DNA of 64,000 nt from Ralstonia condita (GCF_958405655.1 NZ_CATYWO010000005.1:124001-188000), one strand, 5' to 3'; positions 50,589 through 60,097 are shown, counted from the stretch's first letter. Numbers and translations are program-made. The notes: generated by a model from the sequence alone, not told the origin.

Positions 50589-50630
50589 CCCTACCAATCA
50601 ACACAGAACACAACACAAACAGAGGGAGAC

Positions 50631-52295
50631 ATGCAAGTCATCACAGCAGATCAAGCCGCGCGGCTGGTGCAGCCGGGCTGGACGGTGGCTTGCGCCGGGT
50701 TTGTCGGCGCAGGCCATGCCGAGGCCGTCACGCACGCGCTGGAGCGACGCTTCCTCGCCACCGGCGAACCTCGTGATCTGACGTTGGTGTATTCCGCCGG
50801 CCAGGGCGACCGCGCCACGCGCGGGGTCAACCACTTCGGCAATCCCGGCATGACGCGCTGTGTGGTCGGTGGTCATTGGCGTTCTGCCACGCGATTGGCC
50901 GACATGGCGCTCGCCGAGCAATGTGATGCGTTCAACCTGCCGCAGGGTGTGCTCACGCACCTGTACCGTGCCATCGCTGGAGGCAAGCCGGGCGTCCTCA
51001 CGAAGATCGGTCTGCACACCTTCGTCGATCCGCGCACCAACCTCGACCCGCGCTATCACGGCGCGGCCATCAACGCGCGCGCCAAGGCAGCGCGTGCTGC
51101 GGGCTCGGCATCGTGGGTGGAGTACGAACGCTTTCGGGGCGAAGACTATCTCTTCTATCCGAGTTTCCCGCTGCACTGCGTCTTCCTGCGCGGAACGGCG
51201 GCCGATCCGCGCGGCAACATCAGCACGCATGAAGAGGCCTTTCACCATGAGCTGCTGGCCATGGCACAGGCCGCCCACAACTCGGGCGGCATCGTCATCG
51301 CGCAGGTGCGGCGGCTGGTGGATCGGCATGACAACCTGCAAGCCATCCACGTGCCTGGCATCCTCGTCGACTACGTGGTCGTTGCCGAAGACGAAGCCGA
51401 ACACCAGATGACCTTCGGCGAGGCGTTCAACCCGACGTACATCCGCCCGTGGCAAGGCGAGGCCGTCCAGTGGAAGGAAGACGCCATCGAAGCCAGCGAT
51501 GCGCTGCAAGCGAACCTGTCCGGTGCGCTCGACGCCCGCACGCTGGTGCAACGGCGCGCAGTGCTGGAGCTGATGGCGCAGCAACCCCGTGTCGTAAACC
51601 TGGGCGTCGGCATGCCGGCCGCCGTGGGTGCACTGGCCGAGCAGGAGGGGGCACGGGGATTCACGCTCACGGTGGAAGCCGGCCCGATCGGCGGCACGCC
51701 GGCGGATGGCCTCAGCTTTGGCGCCTCGGCCTATCCCGAGGCGGTGATCGATCAGCCCGCGCAGTTCGACTTCTATGAAGGCGGCGGCATCGATCTCGCC
51801 ATCCTCGGCCTGGCCGAACTGGATGGCGCAGGCAACGTCAACGTGAGCCTGTTTGGCGAGGGCGGGGACACTGTCGTCGCGGGAGTTGGTGGCTTCATCA
51901 ACATCACACAGAGCGCGCGCGCGCTTGTCTTCATGGGCACGCTCACCGCGGGCGGCCTGCAAGTCGAAGCCGAGCACGGAACGCTGCGGATCGTGCGCGA
52001 GGGGCGGCTCAAGAAGATTGTCCCTGCCGTATCCCATCTCACGTTCAACGGCGAATACGCTGCGCGCTCGGGCATCCCCATCCGCTACGTGACCGAGCGC
52101 GCCGTCTTCGAAATGCGTGATGACGGCAAGGGCGGCAGACGCCTCACCCTGACCGAGATTGCACCCGGCATCGACCTGCAGCGCGACGTGCTGGACCAGT
52201 GTGATGCCGAGGTTGCCGTGGCATCGGACTTGCGCGAAATGGACGCCCGTATCTTCCGTCGCGGCCCCATGGGCACAAGTGCGACGTCTGCCTGA
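50631..52295 (+). CDS. Acyl-CoA:carboxylate CoA-transferase (YdiF/propionate CoA-transferase type)
   Basis: A 554-aa fused alpha-beta family I CoA-transferase. The alpha half has GWTVACAGFVGAGHAEAVTHAL and the beta half has NLGVGMPAAVGALAEQEG. The catalytic Glu lies in FTLTVEAGPIGGTPADG (about residue 349), where the glutamyl-CoA thioester forms. EGGGIDLAILGLAELDGAGNVN is also characteristic. It would move CoA between short-chain acids such as acetate, propionate or acetoacetate. A clear AGGGAGAC ribosome site precedes ATG 50631. The beta-oxidation genes begin about 1 kb downstream. Confidence 0.9.
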   Translation: MQVITADQAARLVQPGWTVACAGFVGAGHAEAVTHALERRFLATGEPRDLTLVYSAGQGDRATRGVNHFGNPGMTRCVVGGHWRSATRLADMALAEQCDAFNLPQGVLTHLYRAIAGGKPGVLTKIGLHTFVDPRTNLDPRYHGAAINARAKAARAAGSASWVEYERFRGEDYLFYPSFPLHCVFLRGTAADPRGNISTHEEAFHHELLAMAQAAHNSGGIVIAQVRRLVDRHDNLQAIHVPGILVDYVVVAEDEAEHQMTFGEAFNPTYIRPWQGEAVQWKEDAIEASDALQANLSGALDARTLVQRRAVLELMAQQPRVVNLGVGMPAAVGALAEQEGARGFTLTVEAGPIGGTPADGLSFGASAYPEAVIDQPAQFDFYEGGGIDLAILGLAELDGAGNVNVSLFGEGGDTVVAGVGGFINITQSARALVFMGTLTAGGLQVEAEHGTLRIVREGRLKKIVPAVSHLTFNGEYAARSGIPIRYVTERAVFEMRDDGKGGRRLTLTEIAPGIDLQRDVLDQCDAEVAVASDLREMDARIFRRGPMGTSATSA

Positions 52296-52650
52296 TTCCG
52301 TCGGCGGTTTATTTACTGACGAGTAGCACTAGAAACGCCGCTTTCGATGGTGCGCTGCATCGATTTTCTGGATGCGGCGCACGCACCGTAAACCGTTTCT
52401 GCATAAGCCTTTGCGGGATTCTTGCTGCAACGCAGGACACGCAATTGCGGCTCACTCATTTAGATGCGGCTTTCTAATAAAACACTTGCCGCTATACAGG
52501 GCCCTGTAAATAATTGAACGACCGTTCGATTTTGGGCTAGAGTGTTCGCGCAGGCTGGTTTACAGTCCCGCGCGGCACGAAAAAAGCGCCCCCGCAAAGC
52601 CGCAATTTTGCCAGCGCGTCATACCCAGAAAAGAACGGAGAGGAATCATC
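52296..52650. other. Intergenic region upstream of the TetR gene
   Basis: No gene is seen in these 355 nt. The AT-richer centre (about 52440-52530) holds two palindromes and a possible promoter: TTGCCG at 52486-52491 and TAAATA at 52507-52512 with a short spacer. Confidence 0.6.
52495..52527. promoter_or_regulatory. Two palindromes, candidate TetR operator
   Basis: TACAGGGCCCTGTA (52495-52508) is a perfect 14-bp palindrome. It is followed by the inverted repeat GAACG-AC-CGTTC (52516-52527). The second has the GAACG-N2-CGTTC form often bound by TetR-family regulators. Both lie where a promoter for the regulator gene at 52651 would be, suggesting autoregulation. Confidence 0.5.
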
Positions 52651-53292
52651 ATGCGTCACCCGAACGCTCGTCTCGAATCGAATCACGTAGCAGCTACGCC
52701 GATGCGCAAGGGCGAACTGACGCGTGCAGCGATTCTCGATGCCGCGCTGGACCTGGCCTCACGCGACGGACTGGAAGGATTGACGATCGGTGTGCTCGCG
52801 GAGCGCATGCAGATGAGCAAGAGCGGGGTGTTCGCGCACTTCGGCTCGCGTGAGGATCTGCAGGTGGAAGTGGTTCGCGAGTATCACAAGCGGTTCGAGC
52901 AGGAAGTCTTCTACCCGAGCTTGACGGAGCCGCGCGGGCTGCCGCGCCTGTGGAGCATGGTGCGACGCTGGATGGAACGTCGTATCCAGGAAGTGACCAC
53001 GGGCTGCATCTACATCAGCGGCGCGGTGGAGTACGACGATCGCGCCGAAAGTCCGGTCCGCGACGAACTCGTCAAGAGTGTGACGATCTGGCGGGCGGCT
53101 CTGACCCGCGCGATCGTGCAGGCGAAGGAAGAGGGCCACCTGCGTGCGGAAGCGGACCCGCGGTTGATGCTGTTCGAGATGTATAGCCTGGAACTCGGGC
53201 TGCATCACGATGCACGTTTCCTGCGGCTTCCGGACAGTGCCGAGTTGGCCATGGTGGCACTCAACAAACTGATTCAGTCTTACCGAACCTGA
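52651..53292 (+). CDS. TetR-family transcriptional regulator of the beta-oxidation operon
   Basis: A 213-aa repressor. The N-terminal helix-turn-helix is TIGVLAERMQMSKSGVFAHF followed by GSREDLQ (about 46-72), typical of TetR/AcrR. The C-terminal ligand domain (about 90-210) resembles regulators of fatty-acid genes and contains GCIYISGAVEYDDR. The ATG 52651 follows GGAGAGGAATC, a good ribosome site; an in-frame ATG at residue 18 is also possible. It lies 52 nt upstream of the acyl-CoA dehydrogenase gene in the same direction, so control of that operon by acyl-CoA is a reasonable inference. Confidence 0.88.
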   Translation: MRHPNARLESNHVAATPMRKGELTRAAILDAALDLASRDGLEGLTIGVLAERMQMSKSGVFAHFGSREDLQVEVVREYHKRFEQEVFYPSLTEPRGLPRLWSMVRRWMERRIQEVTTGCIYISGAVEYDDRAESPVRDELVKSVTIWRAALTRAIVQAKEEGHLRAEADPRLMLFEMYSLELGLHHDARFLRLPDSAELAMVALNKLIQSYRT

Positions 53293-53344
53293 CGCGGCAT
53301 CGCACACCTAGCGGGTCGCGCAGCAACACACCAAGGAGTCCCAG

Positions 53345-55132
53345 ATGGGTCAATACACCGCACCGTTGCGCGACATGCAGTTTGTCCTTCACGAGCTTCT
53401 CGACGTCGAAAGCCATCTGAAGGAGATGCCGCAGCACGCGGAAATCGATGCCGACACCATCAACCAGGTGATCGAGGAAGCGGGCAAGTTCTGCTCGGAA
53501 GTCATCTTCCCGATCAACCAGTCCGGCGATCGCGAGGGCTGCACATACCACGGCGATGGCGTGGTGACGGCACCCAAGGGCTTCAAGGAAGCGTACCAAC
53601 AGTATGTCGAGGGTGGCTGGCCCGCATTGGGTTGCGATCCGGAGTTTGGCGGCCAGGGCTTGCCTATCCTGATCAACAATGCGGTGTACGAGATGCTGAA
53701 CTCGGCCAACCAGGCCTGGACGATGTATCCCGGCCTGTCGCACGGCGCGTATGAAGCCCTGCACGCCCACGGCACCGACGAGCTCAAGCAACGTTACCTG
53801 CCCAAGCTGGTGTCCGGCGTATGGACCGGCACGATGTGCCTGACCGAACCCCATTGCGGCACCGATCTGGGCATCCTGCGCACCAAGGCCGAGCCGCTGG
53901 CCGACGGTTCTTACGCGATCACTGGCACGAAGATCTTCATCTCGGCGGGCGAGCACGACCTGTCGGAAAACATCATTCACCTGGTGCTGGCACGTCTGCC
54001 GGACGCGCCGGGCGGCACCAAGGGCATCTCGCTGTTCGTGGTGCCCAAGTTCATTCCCGATGCGAACGGCAACCCGGGCGAACGCAATGGCGTGAAGTGC
54101 GGCTCCATCGAACACAAGATGGGCATCCACGGCAATGCCACCTGCGTGATCAACCTGGATGGCGCACGCGGCTGGATGGTCGGCGAGCCGAACAAGGGCC
54201 TGAACGCCATGTTCGTCATGATGAACGCCGCCCGACTCGGTGTTGGCATGCAGGGCCTGGGCCTGACCGAAGTGGCCTACCAGAATTCGGTGGCCTACGC
54301 GAAGGAACGCCTGCAGATGCGCAGCCTGTCGGGCCCGAAGGCACCGGACAAGCCGGCTGACCCCATCATCGTGCACCCGGACGTGCGCCGCATGCTGCTG
54401 ACCCAGCGCGCCTTTGCCGAGGGCGGCCGCGCGTTCACGTACTGGATCGCCCTGCAGATCGACCGCGAGCTCTCGCACCCGGATGAAGCGGCGCGCAAGG
54501 AAGCTGCAGACCTCGTGGCGCTGCTTACGCCTGTCATCAAGGCATTCCTGACGGATAATGCGTTCACCTCCACCAACGAAGGCATGCAGGTGTTCGGCGG
54601 CCACGGCTACATCGCTGAATGGGGCATGGAGCAATACGTGCGCGATGCGCGCATCAACATGATCTACGAAGGCACGAACACCGTGCAGTCGCTGGACCTG
54701 CTGGGCCGCAAGATCCTCGGCGACATGGGCGCCAAGATGAAGAAGTTCGGCAAGATGGTGCAGGATTTCGTCGAGGCCGAAGGTACCAACGAAGCCATGC
54801 AGGAGTTCATCAACCCGCTGGCCGACATTGGTGACAAGGTCCAGAAGCTGACCATGGAAATCGGCATGAAGGCCATGGCGAACCCGGATGAAGTCGGTGC
54901 GGCAGCCGTGCCCTACCTGCGCGTGGTCGGCCATCTGGTGTTCTCGTATTTCTGGGCCCGCATGGCCAAGATCGCGCTGGAAAAGCAGGCTAGCGGCGAT
55001 ACCTTCTACAAGGCCAAGCTGGCGACGGCACGCTTCTACTTCGCCAAGCTGCTGCCCGAGACCGCGTACCAGATCCGCGCGGCACGTGCGGGCGGCGCGA
55101 CGCTGATGGCACTCGAAGCCGATCTCTTCTAA
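53345..55132 (+). CDS. Acyl-CoA dehydrogenase (DmdC/FadE-like, with C-terminal extension)
   Basis: A 595-aa FAD enzyme introducing the 2,3 double bond in acyl-CoA. The ACAD core includes MCLTEPHCGTDLGILRTKA (middle domain) and GISLFVVPKF. The catalytic Glu lies in INMIYEGTNTVQSLDLLGRK. An N-terminal ACAD extension (MGQYTAPLRDMQFVLHELL) and a C-terminal ACAD_C domain make it longer than the 380-aa type, as in DmdC and related long forms. It is the first structural gene of the operon and is followed by a GC-rich hairpin before the next gene. Confidence 0.92.
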   Translation: MGQYTAPLRDMQFVLHELLDVESHLKEMPQHAEIDADTINQVIEEAGKFCSEVIFPINQSGDREGCTYHGDGVVTAPKGFKEAYQQYVEGGWPALGCDPEFGGQGLPILINNAVYEMLNSANQAWTMYPGLSHGAYEALHAHGTDELKQRYLPKLVSGVWTGTMCLTEPHCGTDLGILRTKAEPLADGSYAITGTKIFISAGEHDLSENIIHLVLARLPDAPGGTKGISLFVVPKFIPDANGNPGERNGVKCGSIEHKMGIHGNATCVINLDGARGWMVGEPNKGLNAMFVMMNAARLGVGMQGLGLTEVAYQNSVAYAKERLQMRSLSGPKAPDKPADPIIVHPDVRRMLLTQRAFAEGGRAFTYWIALQIDRELSHPDEAARKEAADLVALLTPVIKAFLTDNAFTSTNEGMQVFGGHGYIAEWGMEQYVRDARINMIYEGTNTVQSLDLLGRKILGDMGAKMKKFGKMVQDFVEAEGTNEAMQEFINPLADIGDKVQKLTMEIGMKAMANPDEVGAAAVPYLRVVGHLVFSYFWARMAKIALEKQASGDTFYKAKLATARFYFAKLLPETAYQIRAARAGGATLMALEADLF

Positions 55133-55147
55133 GCAGTCATCCTCTTG

Positions 55148-55171
55148 GGGCGACGCGCACGCGCGTCGCCC
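55148..55171 (+). other. Strong intergenic stem-loop between the dehydrogenase and hydratase genes
   Basis: GGGCGACGCGC (55148-55158) and GCGCGTCGCCC (55161-55171) are perfect complements separated by two bases. What follows is TCTTGTCTCTC, not a clean T run, so it is more likely an mRNA-stabilising or processing hairpin or a weak attenuator than a full terminator. Confidence 0.55.
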
Positions 55172-55205
55172 TCTTGTCTCTCTCCTCACCTCCCGCGAGG
55201 ACACC

Positions 55206-57686
55206 ATGACCCGCACTGAACTCTCCACCAGCGCGCAGCCGCAGGCCGGCCAGCGCTCCAACTTCCTCGTCCGGCGCGTTGCTGTGCTGGGCGCCGGCGT
55301 GATGGGCGCGCAGATTGCCGCGCACCTGGTCAACGCCAAGGTTCCCGTCACGCTGTTCGATCTTCCGGCCAAGGAATGCCCGAAGAGCGGCATCGCGCTC
55401 AAGGCCATTGAAAACCTGAAGAAGCTGTCGCCGGCGCCGCTGGGCATCAAGGACGACGCCAACCTCATCCAGGCTGCCAACTACGAAGACGACATCGAGA
55501 AGCTGCGCGACTGCGACCTCGTCATCGAGGCCATTGCCGAACGCATGGACTGGAAGCACGACCTGTATAAGAAGGTCGCGCCGCACATCGCCCCGCACGC
55601 GATCTTCGCGTCGAACACGTCGGGCCTGTCGATTACCGAACTGTCGGATGGTTTCGATGCCGAGCTGAAGTCGCGCTTCTGTGGCGTGCACTTCTTCAAC
55701 CCGCCGCGCTACATGCACCTGGTCGAGCTGATCCCGACCGCACATACGCGTGGCGATATCCTCGACAAGCTGGAAACGTTCCTGACCTCCGCGCTCGGCA
55801 AGGGCGTGGTGCGCGCGAAGGACACGCCCAACTTCATCGCCAACCGCGTCGGCATCTTCTCGATCCTGGCGGTGTTTGCAGAATCGGCCAAGTACGGCAT
55901 TCCGTTTGACGTGGTGGACGACCTCACGGGTTCGAAGCTGGGCCGCGCCAAGTCGGCGACGTTCCGCACGGCGGACGTGGTGGGCCTGGACACGATGGCC
56001 CACGTCATCAAGACGATGCAGGACAACCTGAAGGACGATCCGTTCGCCCCGGTCTACGCCACGCCGCCCGTGCTGGCCAAGCTGGTCGAGGCGGGCGCCC
56101 TGGGCCAGAAGACCGGCGCCGGCTTCTACAAGAAGGAAGGCAAGGAAATCAAGGTGCTGGACCCGCAAAGCGGCCAGTACGGCCCGAGCGGCAAGAAGGC
56201 AGATGACATCGTTGTGCGCATCCTGAAGAAGGAACCCGCCGAACGTCTGAAGCTGCTGCGTGAATCGACCAACCCGCAGGCGCAGTTCCTGTGGGCGGTC
56301 TTCCGCGACGTGTTCCATTACATCGCCGTGTACCTGGAGCAGATTGCCGACTCCGCAGCGGAAGTCGATCTGGCGATCCGCTGGGGCTTCGGTTGGAACA
56401 GCGGCCCGTTTGAAGACTGGCAAGAGGCTGGCTGGAAGCAAGTGGCCGAGTGGGTGAAGGAAGACATCGAAGCCGGCAAGGCGCTGTCGAACGCAGCGCT
56501 GCCGCAGTGGGTGTTCTCCGGCCCCGTGGCTGACAACGGCGGTGTGCATTCGGCACAGGGTTCGTGGTCTGCGAATCAGAGCACGTTCCTGTCGCGCAGC
56601 ACGCTGCCGGTGTATGGCCGCCAAGTGTTCCGTGCACCGATCAAGGGTGCGACGACGGTCAACCCGCTCACGCATGGCAAGACCATCGAAGAGACCGATG
56701 CCGTGCGCATCTGGGTGGACGACGCGGCAGGCCAGGACGACGTGCTGATCGTCTCGTTCAAGAGCAAGATGAACACGATCGGACCGAGCGTCATCGACGG
56801 TCTGACGCGTGCCGTTGATCTGGCTGAAGCCGGCTACAAGGGTCTGGTGGTGTGGCAGCCGACGTCGCTCAAGCTGGGTGCGCCGGGCGGTCCGTTCTCC
56901 GCCGGTGCCAACCTGGAAGAAGCCATGCCGGCCTTCATGATGGGCGGCGCCAAGGGCATCGAGCCGTTCGTCAAGAAGTTCCAGGACGGCATGATGCGCG
57001 TGAAGTACGCCGGTGTGCCGGTCGTGTCGGCCGCATCGGGCATCGCACTGGGCGGTGGCTGCGAACTGCTGCTGCACTCGGCCAAGCGTGTGGCTGCGCT
57101 GGAAACGTACATCGGTCTGGTGGAAGTGGGCGTGGGCTTGGTTCCGGCGGGCGGTGGCCTGAAGGAAGCTGCGCTGGCTGCTGCCAAGGCGGCACAGGCA
57201 GCAGGCAGCACGAACATCCTGCAGTTCCTGACCAACCGCTTCCAGGCCGCGGCCATGGCCAAGGTGTCGTCTTCCGCGCTGGACGCGCAGAAGATCGGCT
57301 ACCTGCAGCCGACCGACACCATCGTCTTCAACGTGCACGAACTGCTGCATGTTGCGCGCAACGAAGTGCGTGCGCTGTCCGATTCGGGCTACCGCGCGCC
57401 GCTGCGTCCGGTCGGCATTCCGGTGGCAGGCCGTTCGGGCATCGCAACGATCAAGGCGTCGCTGGTGAACATGCGTGATGGCGGCTTCATCTCGCAGCAC
57501 GACTTCACGATCGCCTCGCGCATTGCTGAAGCCGTATGCGGCGGCGACGTTGAAGCCGGCGCGCTGGTGGATGAAGACTGGCTGCTGGCGCTGGAGCGCA
57601 AGGCCTTCGTGGATCTGCTCGGCAGCTCCAAGACCCAGGAACGCATCATGGGCATGCTGCAAACCGGCAAGCCGGTGCGCAACTAA
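55206..57686 (+). CDS. 3-hydroxyacyl-CoA dehydrogenase / enoyl-CoA hydratase bifunctional protein
   Basis: An 826-aa beta-oxidation multienzyme with the FadN-like order: dehydrogenase first, crotonase last. The NAD-binding loop is VAVLGAGVMGAQIAAHL (about 25-41). The catalytic His lies in GVHFFNPPRYMHLVELIPT and the linked Glu follows. DTPNFIANRVGIFS and a second 3HCDH_C half come next. The hydratase domain after about residue 520 has GGPFSAGANLEEAMP (oxyanion hole) and GIALGGGCELLLHSAKRVA. It converts 2-enoyl-CoA to 3-ketoacyl-CoA, feeding the thiolase encoded 33 nt downstream. Confidence 0.93.
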   Translation: MTRTELSTSAQPQAGQRSNFLVRRVAVLGAGVMGAQIAAHLVNAKVPVTLFDLPAKECPKSGIALKAIENLKKLSPAPLGIKDDANLIQAANYEDDIEKLRDCDLVIEAIAERMDWKHDLYKKVAPHIAPHAIFASNTSGLSITELSDGFDAELKSRFCGVHFFNPPRYMHLVELIPTAHTRGDILDKLETFLTSALGKGVVRAKDTPNFIANRVGIFSILAVFAESAKYGIPFDVVDDLTGSKLGRAKSATFRTADVVGLDTMAHVIKTMQDNLKDDPFAPVYATPPVLAKLVEAGALGQKTGAGFYKKEGKEIKVLDPQSGQYGPSGKKADDIVVRILKKEPAERLKLLRESTNPQAQFLWAVFRDVFHYIAVYLEQIADSAAEVDLAIRWGFGWNSGPFEDWQEAGWKQVAEWVKEDIEAGKALSNAALPQWVFSGPVADNGGVHSAQGSWSANQSTFLSRSTLPVYGRQVFRAPIKGATTVNPLTHGKTIEETDAVRIWVDDAAGQDDVLIVSFKSKMNTIGPSVIDGLTRAVDLAEAGYKGLVVWQPTSLKLGAPGGPFSAGANLEEAMPAFMMGGAKGIEPFVKKFQDGMMRVKYAGVPVVSAASGIALGGGCELLLHSAKRVAALETYIGLVEVGVGLVPAGGGLKEAALAAAKAAQAAGSTNILQFLTNRFQAAAMAKVSSSALDAQKIGYLQPTDTIVFNVHELLHVARNEVRALSDSGYRAPLRPVGIPVAGRSGIATIKASLVNMRDGGFISQHDFTIASRIAEAVCGGDVEAGALVDEDWLLALERKAFVDLLGSSKTQERIMGMLQTGKPVRN

Positions 57687-57719
57687 TTGCCGCGACGACA
57701 GAGAAACAGGAGTTTCATC

Positions 57720-58919
57720 ATGACCAAACAACTGCAAGACGCCTACATCGTCGCCGCGACGCGTTCCCCGATCGGCAAGGCGCCGAAGGGCACGCTCAAG
57801 AACCTGCGCCCGGACGATCTGCTGGCGACCATCCTCAAGAGCGCCGTCGCCCAGGTGCCGAACCTGGACCCGGCGCTGATCGAAGACGCGATCGTCGGCT
57901 GCGCGATTCCGGAAGCGCAGCAGGGCCTGAACGTGGCGCGTATCGGCGCGCTGCTGGCCGGCCTGCCGAACACGGTGGGCGGCGTGACCGTCAACCGTTT
58001 CTGCGCCTCGGGCCTGACCGCCGTGGCGATGGCGGCCGACCGCATCCGCGTGGGTGAATCCGACGTGATGATCGCCGCCGGTGTGGAATCGATGAGCATG
58101 GTGCCGATGATGGGCAACTCGCCGTCGATGTCGCCCGAGATCTTCACGCGCGACGAGAACGTGGGCATTGCCTACGGCATGGGCCTGACAGCCGAGAAGG
58201 TCGCCCAGCAATGGAAGATCTCACGCGAGGCGCAGGACGCGTTCTCGCTGGCGTCGCATCAGAAGGCGCTGGCCGCGCAGCAAGCCGGCGAATTCAAGGA
58301 CGAGATCACCCCGATCGAGATCATCGAGAAGTTCCCGAACCTGGGCACGGGCGCCATCGACATCAAGACGCGCACGATGTCGCTGGATGAAGGCCCGCGT
58401 GCCGATACGTCGGTTGAAGGCCTCGGCAAGCTTCGCGCCGTGTTCGCCAACAAGGGCAGCGTGACCGCCGGCAACAGCTCGCAGACCTCGGATGGTTCGG
58501 GCGCGCTGATCCTGGTGTCGGAAAAGATCCTGAAGCAGTTCAACCTCGTGCCGCTGGCGCGCTTCGTATCGTTTGCGGTGCGCGGTGTGCCGCCGGAAAT
58601 CATGGGGATCGGCCCGAAAGAAGCGATTCCTGCTGCGCTGAAGGCGGGCGGCCTGACGCAAGATCAGATTGACTGGATCGAACTGAACGAAGCATTTGCG
58701 GCGCAATCCCTGGCCGTGATTCAGGACCTGGGCCTGGACACCAGCAAGATCAACCCGCTGGGCGGCGCCATTGCGCTGGGCCACCCGCTGGGCGCGACCG
58801 GTGCCATCCGTGCGGCCACGGTGGTGCACGGCCTGCGCCGTCGCAACCTGAAGTACGGCATGGTGACGATGTGCGTCGGCACCGGCATGGGCGCCGCGGG
58901 CATTTTCGAACGCGTCTGA
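57720..58919 (+). CDS. Acetyl-CoA C-acyltransferase (3-ketoacyl-CoA thiolase)
   Basis: A 399-aa degradative thiolase (FadA/FadI type) that cleaves 3-ketoacyl-CoA with CoA. The nucleophile Cys95 lies in TVNRFCASGLTAVAMA. NEAFAAQSLAV and ALGHPLGATGAIRA give the His, and MCVGTGMGAAGIFE holds the second Cys. A GGAGTTTC ribosome site precedes ATG 57720. It is the third enzyme of the operon, with the two upstream proteins giving a complete beta-oxidation turn. Confidence 0.94.
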   Translation: MTKQLQDAYIVAATRSPIGKAPKGTLKNLRPDDLLATILKSAVAQVPNLDPALIEDAIVGCAIPEAQQGLNVARIGALLAGLPNTVGGVTVNRFCASGLTAVAMAADRIRVGESDVMIAAGVESMSMVPMMGNSPSMSPEIFTRDENVGIAYGMGLTAEKVAQQWKISREAQDAFSLASHQKALAAQQAGEFKDEITPIEIIEKFPNLGTGAIDIKTRTMSLDEGPRADTSVEGLGKLRAVFANKGSVTAGNSSQTSDGSGALILVSEKILKQFNLVPLARFVSFAVRGVPPEIMGIGPKEAIPAALKAGGLTQDQIDWIELNEAFAAQSLAVIQDLGLDTSKINPLGGAIALGHPLGATGAIRAATVVHGLRRRNLKYGMVTMCVGTGMGAAGIFERV

Positions 58920-59143
58920 CCCCACGTGAGGGGGAGGTCTCCGGTGGCTTTCTAGGGCCTTCCCCCGCTTGCTATTCGCCCGTCTCACCACGCATGATTG
59001 CGCAGGCTCGCACAGCAATACAAAACCAAGCGAGCCGAAGACTGCGGCCCGGCCATCGGGCACGCCATAGAAGCGGAGCCACGAATCCGCGACAGAGGAG
59101 ACACACCACCGGGTCACCGGCGGTGCACCAGGAGGAGGGCGCG

Positions 59144-60097
59144 ATGGGGAACACAATCGTGTTGACCGACGCGGCGTGCGACATGCCGCGCTCGATGATC
59201 GATCAGCTGGGTTTAGGCGTGGTGCCGTTCCGCATCCGTGCGGGCGAACTGTTTGTGGAAGACCGCCGCGACGAGACTGCGTTACCGCAGCTTTATCGTA
59301 AGTACCTGCTCGACAAGCAGGACCACTATGCCGAATCGATTCCGCTGCTGGAGCGCGAAATCGAAGACTTCCTGCTCAAGCATGTGGTGACGCAGTACGA
59401 TCGCGCGCTGCTGCTGACGATCGCCAGCTCGCGCAGCCATTTCTACAGCCATGCTACCGGCGCCGTGGTGGGCACGACGGCAAAGAGCTTCAAGCCGCGC
59501 AAGGACGCGGGCCGTTCGGGCCTGTTTGAACTGACGGTGGTCGACACGGGCGCCATCGGGCCCGGCCAGGCGTTGATGGTTCATGAAGCGGCGCGCATGC
59601 TGCGCGAAGGCGCCGAGGTGCGCGACGTCGTGCATGTGATCGAGAATCGCCTGCGCGATGCCTCGCACGTCTATCTCGTACCGGACGAGCTTTTATACAT
59701 GTACACGCGCGCCAAGCAGAAGGGCGAGAAAAGCATCACCTGGAGCCGCTACATGATGGGCACGGCGTTCAACGTGCGTCCGCTCATCCACATGCATCGC
59801 GGAGAGACCGAAGCGATCGCCAAGGTGCGCGGTTCCGACGAGGGAATTCGCCGCCTCCTCGCGCACGCGGAAACCATGATCGCCGAAGAGCGGCTGGCCA
59901 CGCCCGTGGTGGCAATCACCTATTCCGGTTCGCTCGACAGCGTGCGCCGCATGGAGCCGGTGCAAGCGTTGATGCGCACCGCACAGGCGCACGGCGTGGA
60001 GGTCATGCTCGCGCAGATGAGCCTGACCGTGGCGCTGAACGTGGGGGCCAATGCGTTCTCCGTTGGTTATCTATCTGATTCACCCGTGCCGATCTAG
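59144..60097 (+). CDS. DegV-family fatty-acid-binding protein
   Basis: A 317-aa two-domain DegV protein. It opens TIVLTDAACDMPRSMIDQLG, the family N terminus (TDS/A-C-DLP). LLTIASSRSHFYSHATGAVV and VVDTGAIGPGQALMVHEA line the fatty-acid pocket, and the C-terminal MGTAFNVRPLIHMHRGETEAIA matches the family. In Gram-positives DegV proteins are FakB partners of the fatty-acid kinase FakA; no FakA is seen here. It has a strong AGGAGGAGG ribosome site at about 59130. It lies 224 nt after the thiolase and 32 nt before an enoyl-CoA hydratase, so it is linked to fatty-acid breakdown. Confidence 0.9.
   Translation: MGNTIVLTDAACDMPRSMIDQLGLGVVPFRIRAGELFVEDRRDETALPQLYRKYLLDKQDHYAESIPLLEREIEDFLLKHVVTQYDRALLLTIASSRSHFYSHATGAVVGTTAKSFKPRKDAGRSGLFELTVVDTGAIGPGQALMVHEAARMLREGAEVRDVVHVIENRLRDASHVYLVPDELLYMYTRAKQKGEKSITWSRYMMGTAFNVRPLIHMHRGETEAIAKVRGSDEGIRRLLAHAETMIAEERLATPVVAITYSGSLDSVRRMEPVQALMRTAQAHGVEVMLAQMSLTVALNVGANAFSVGYLSDSPVPI

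Noticed and set aside
53261..58211. Very long antisense open frames (over 700 and 1000 codons) opposite the acyl-CoA dehydrogenase and multienzyme genes
   Set aside because: They mirror well-supported genes, consist of Arg/Ala/His-rich shadow sequence with no domain, and arise from high third-position GC.
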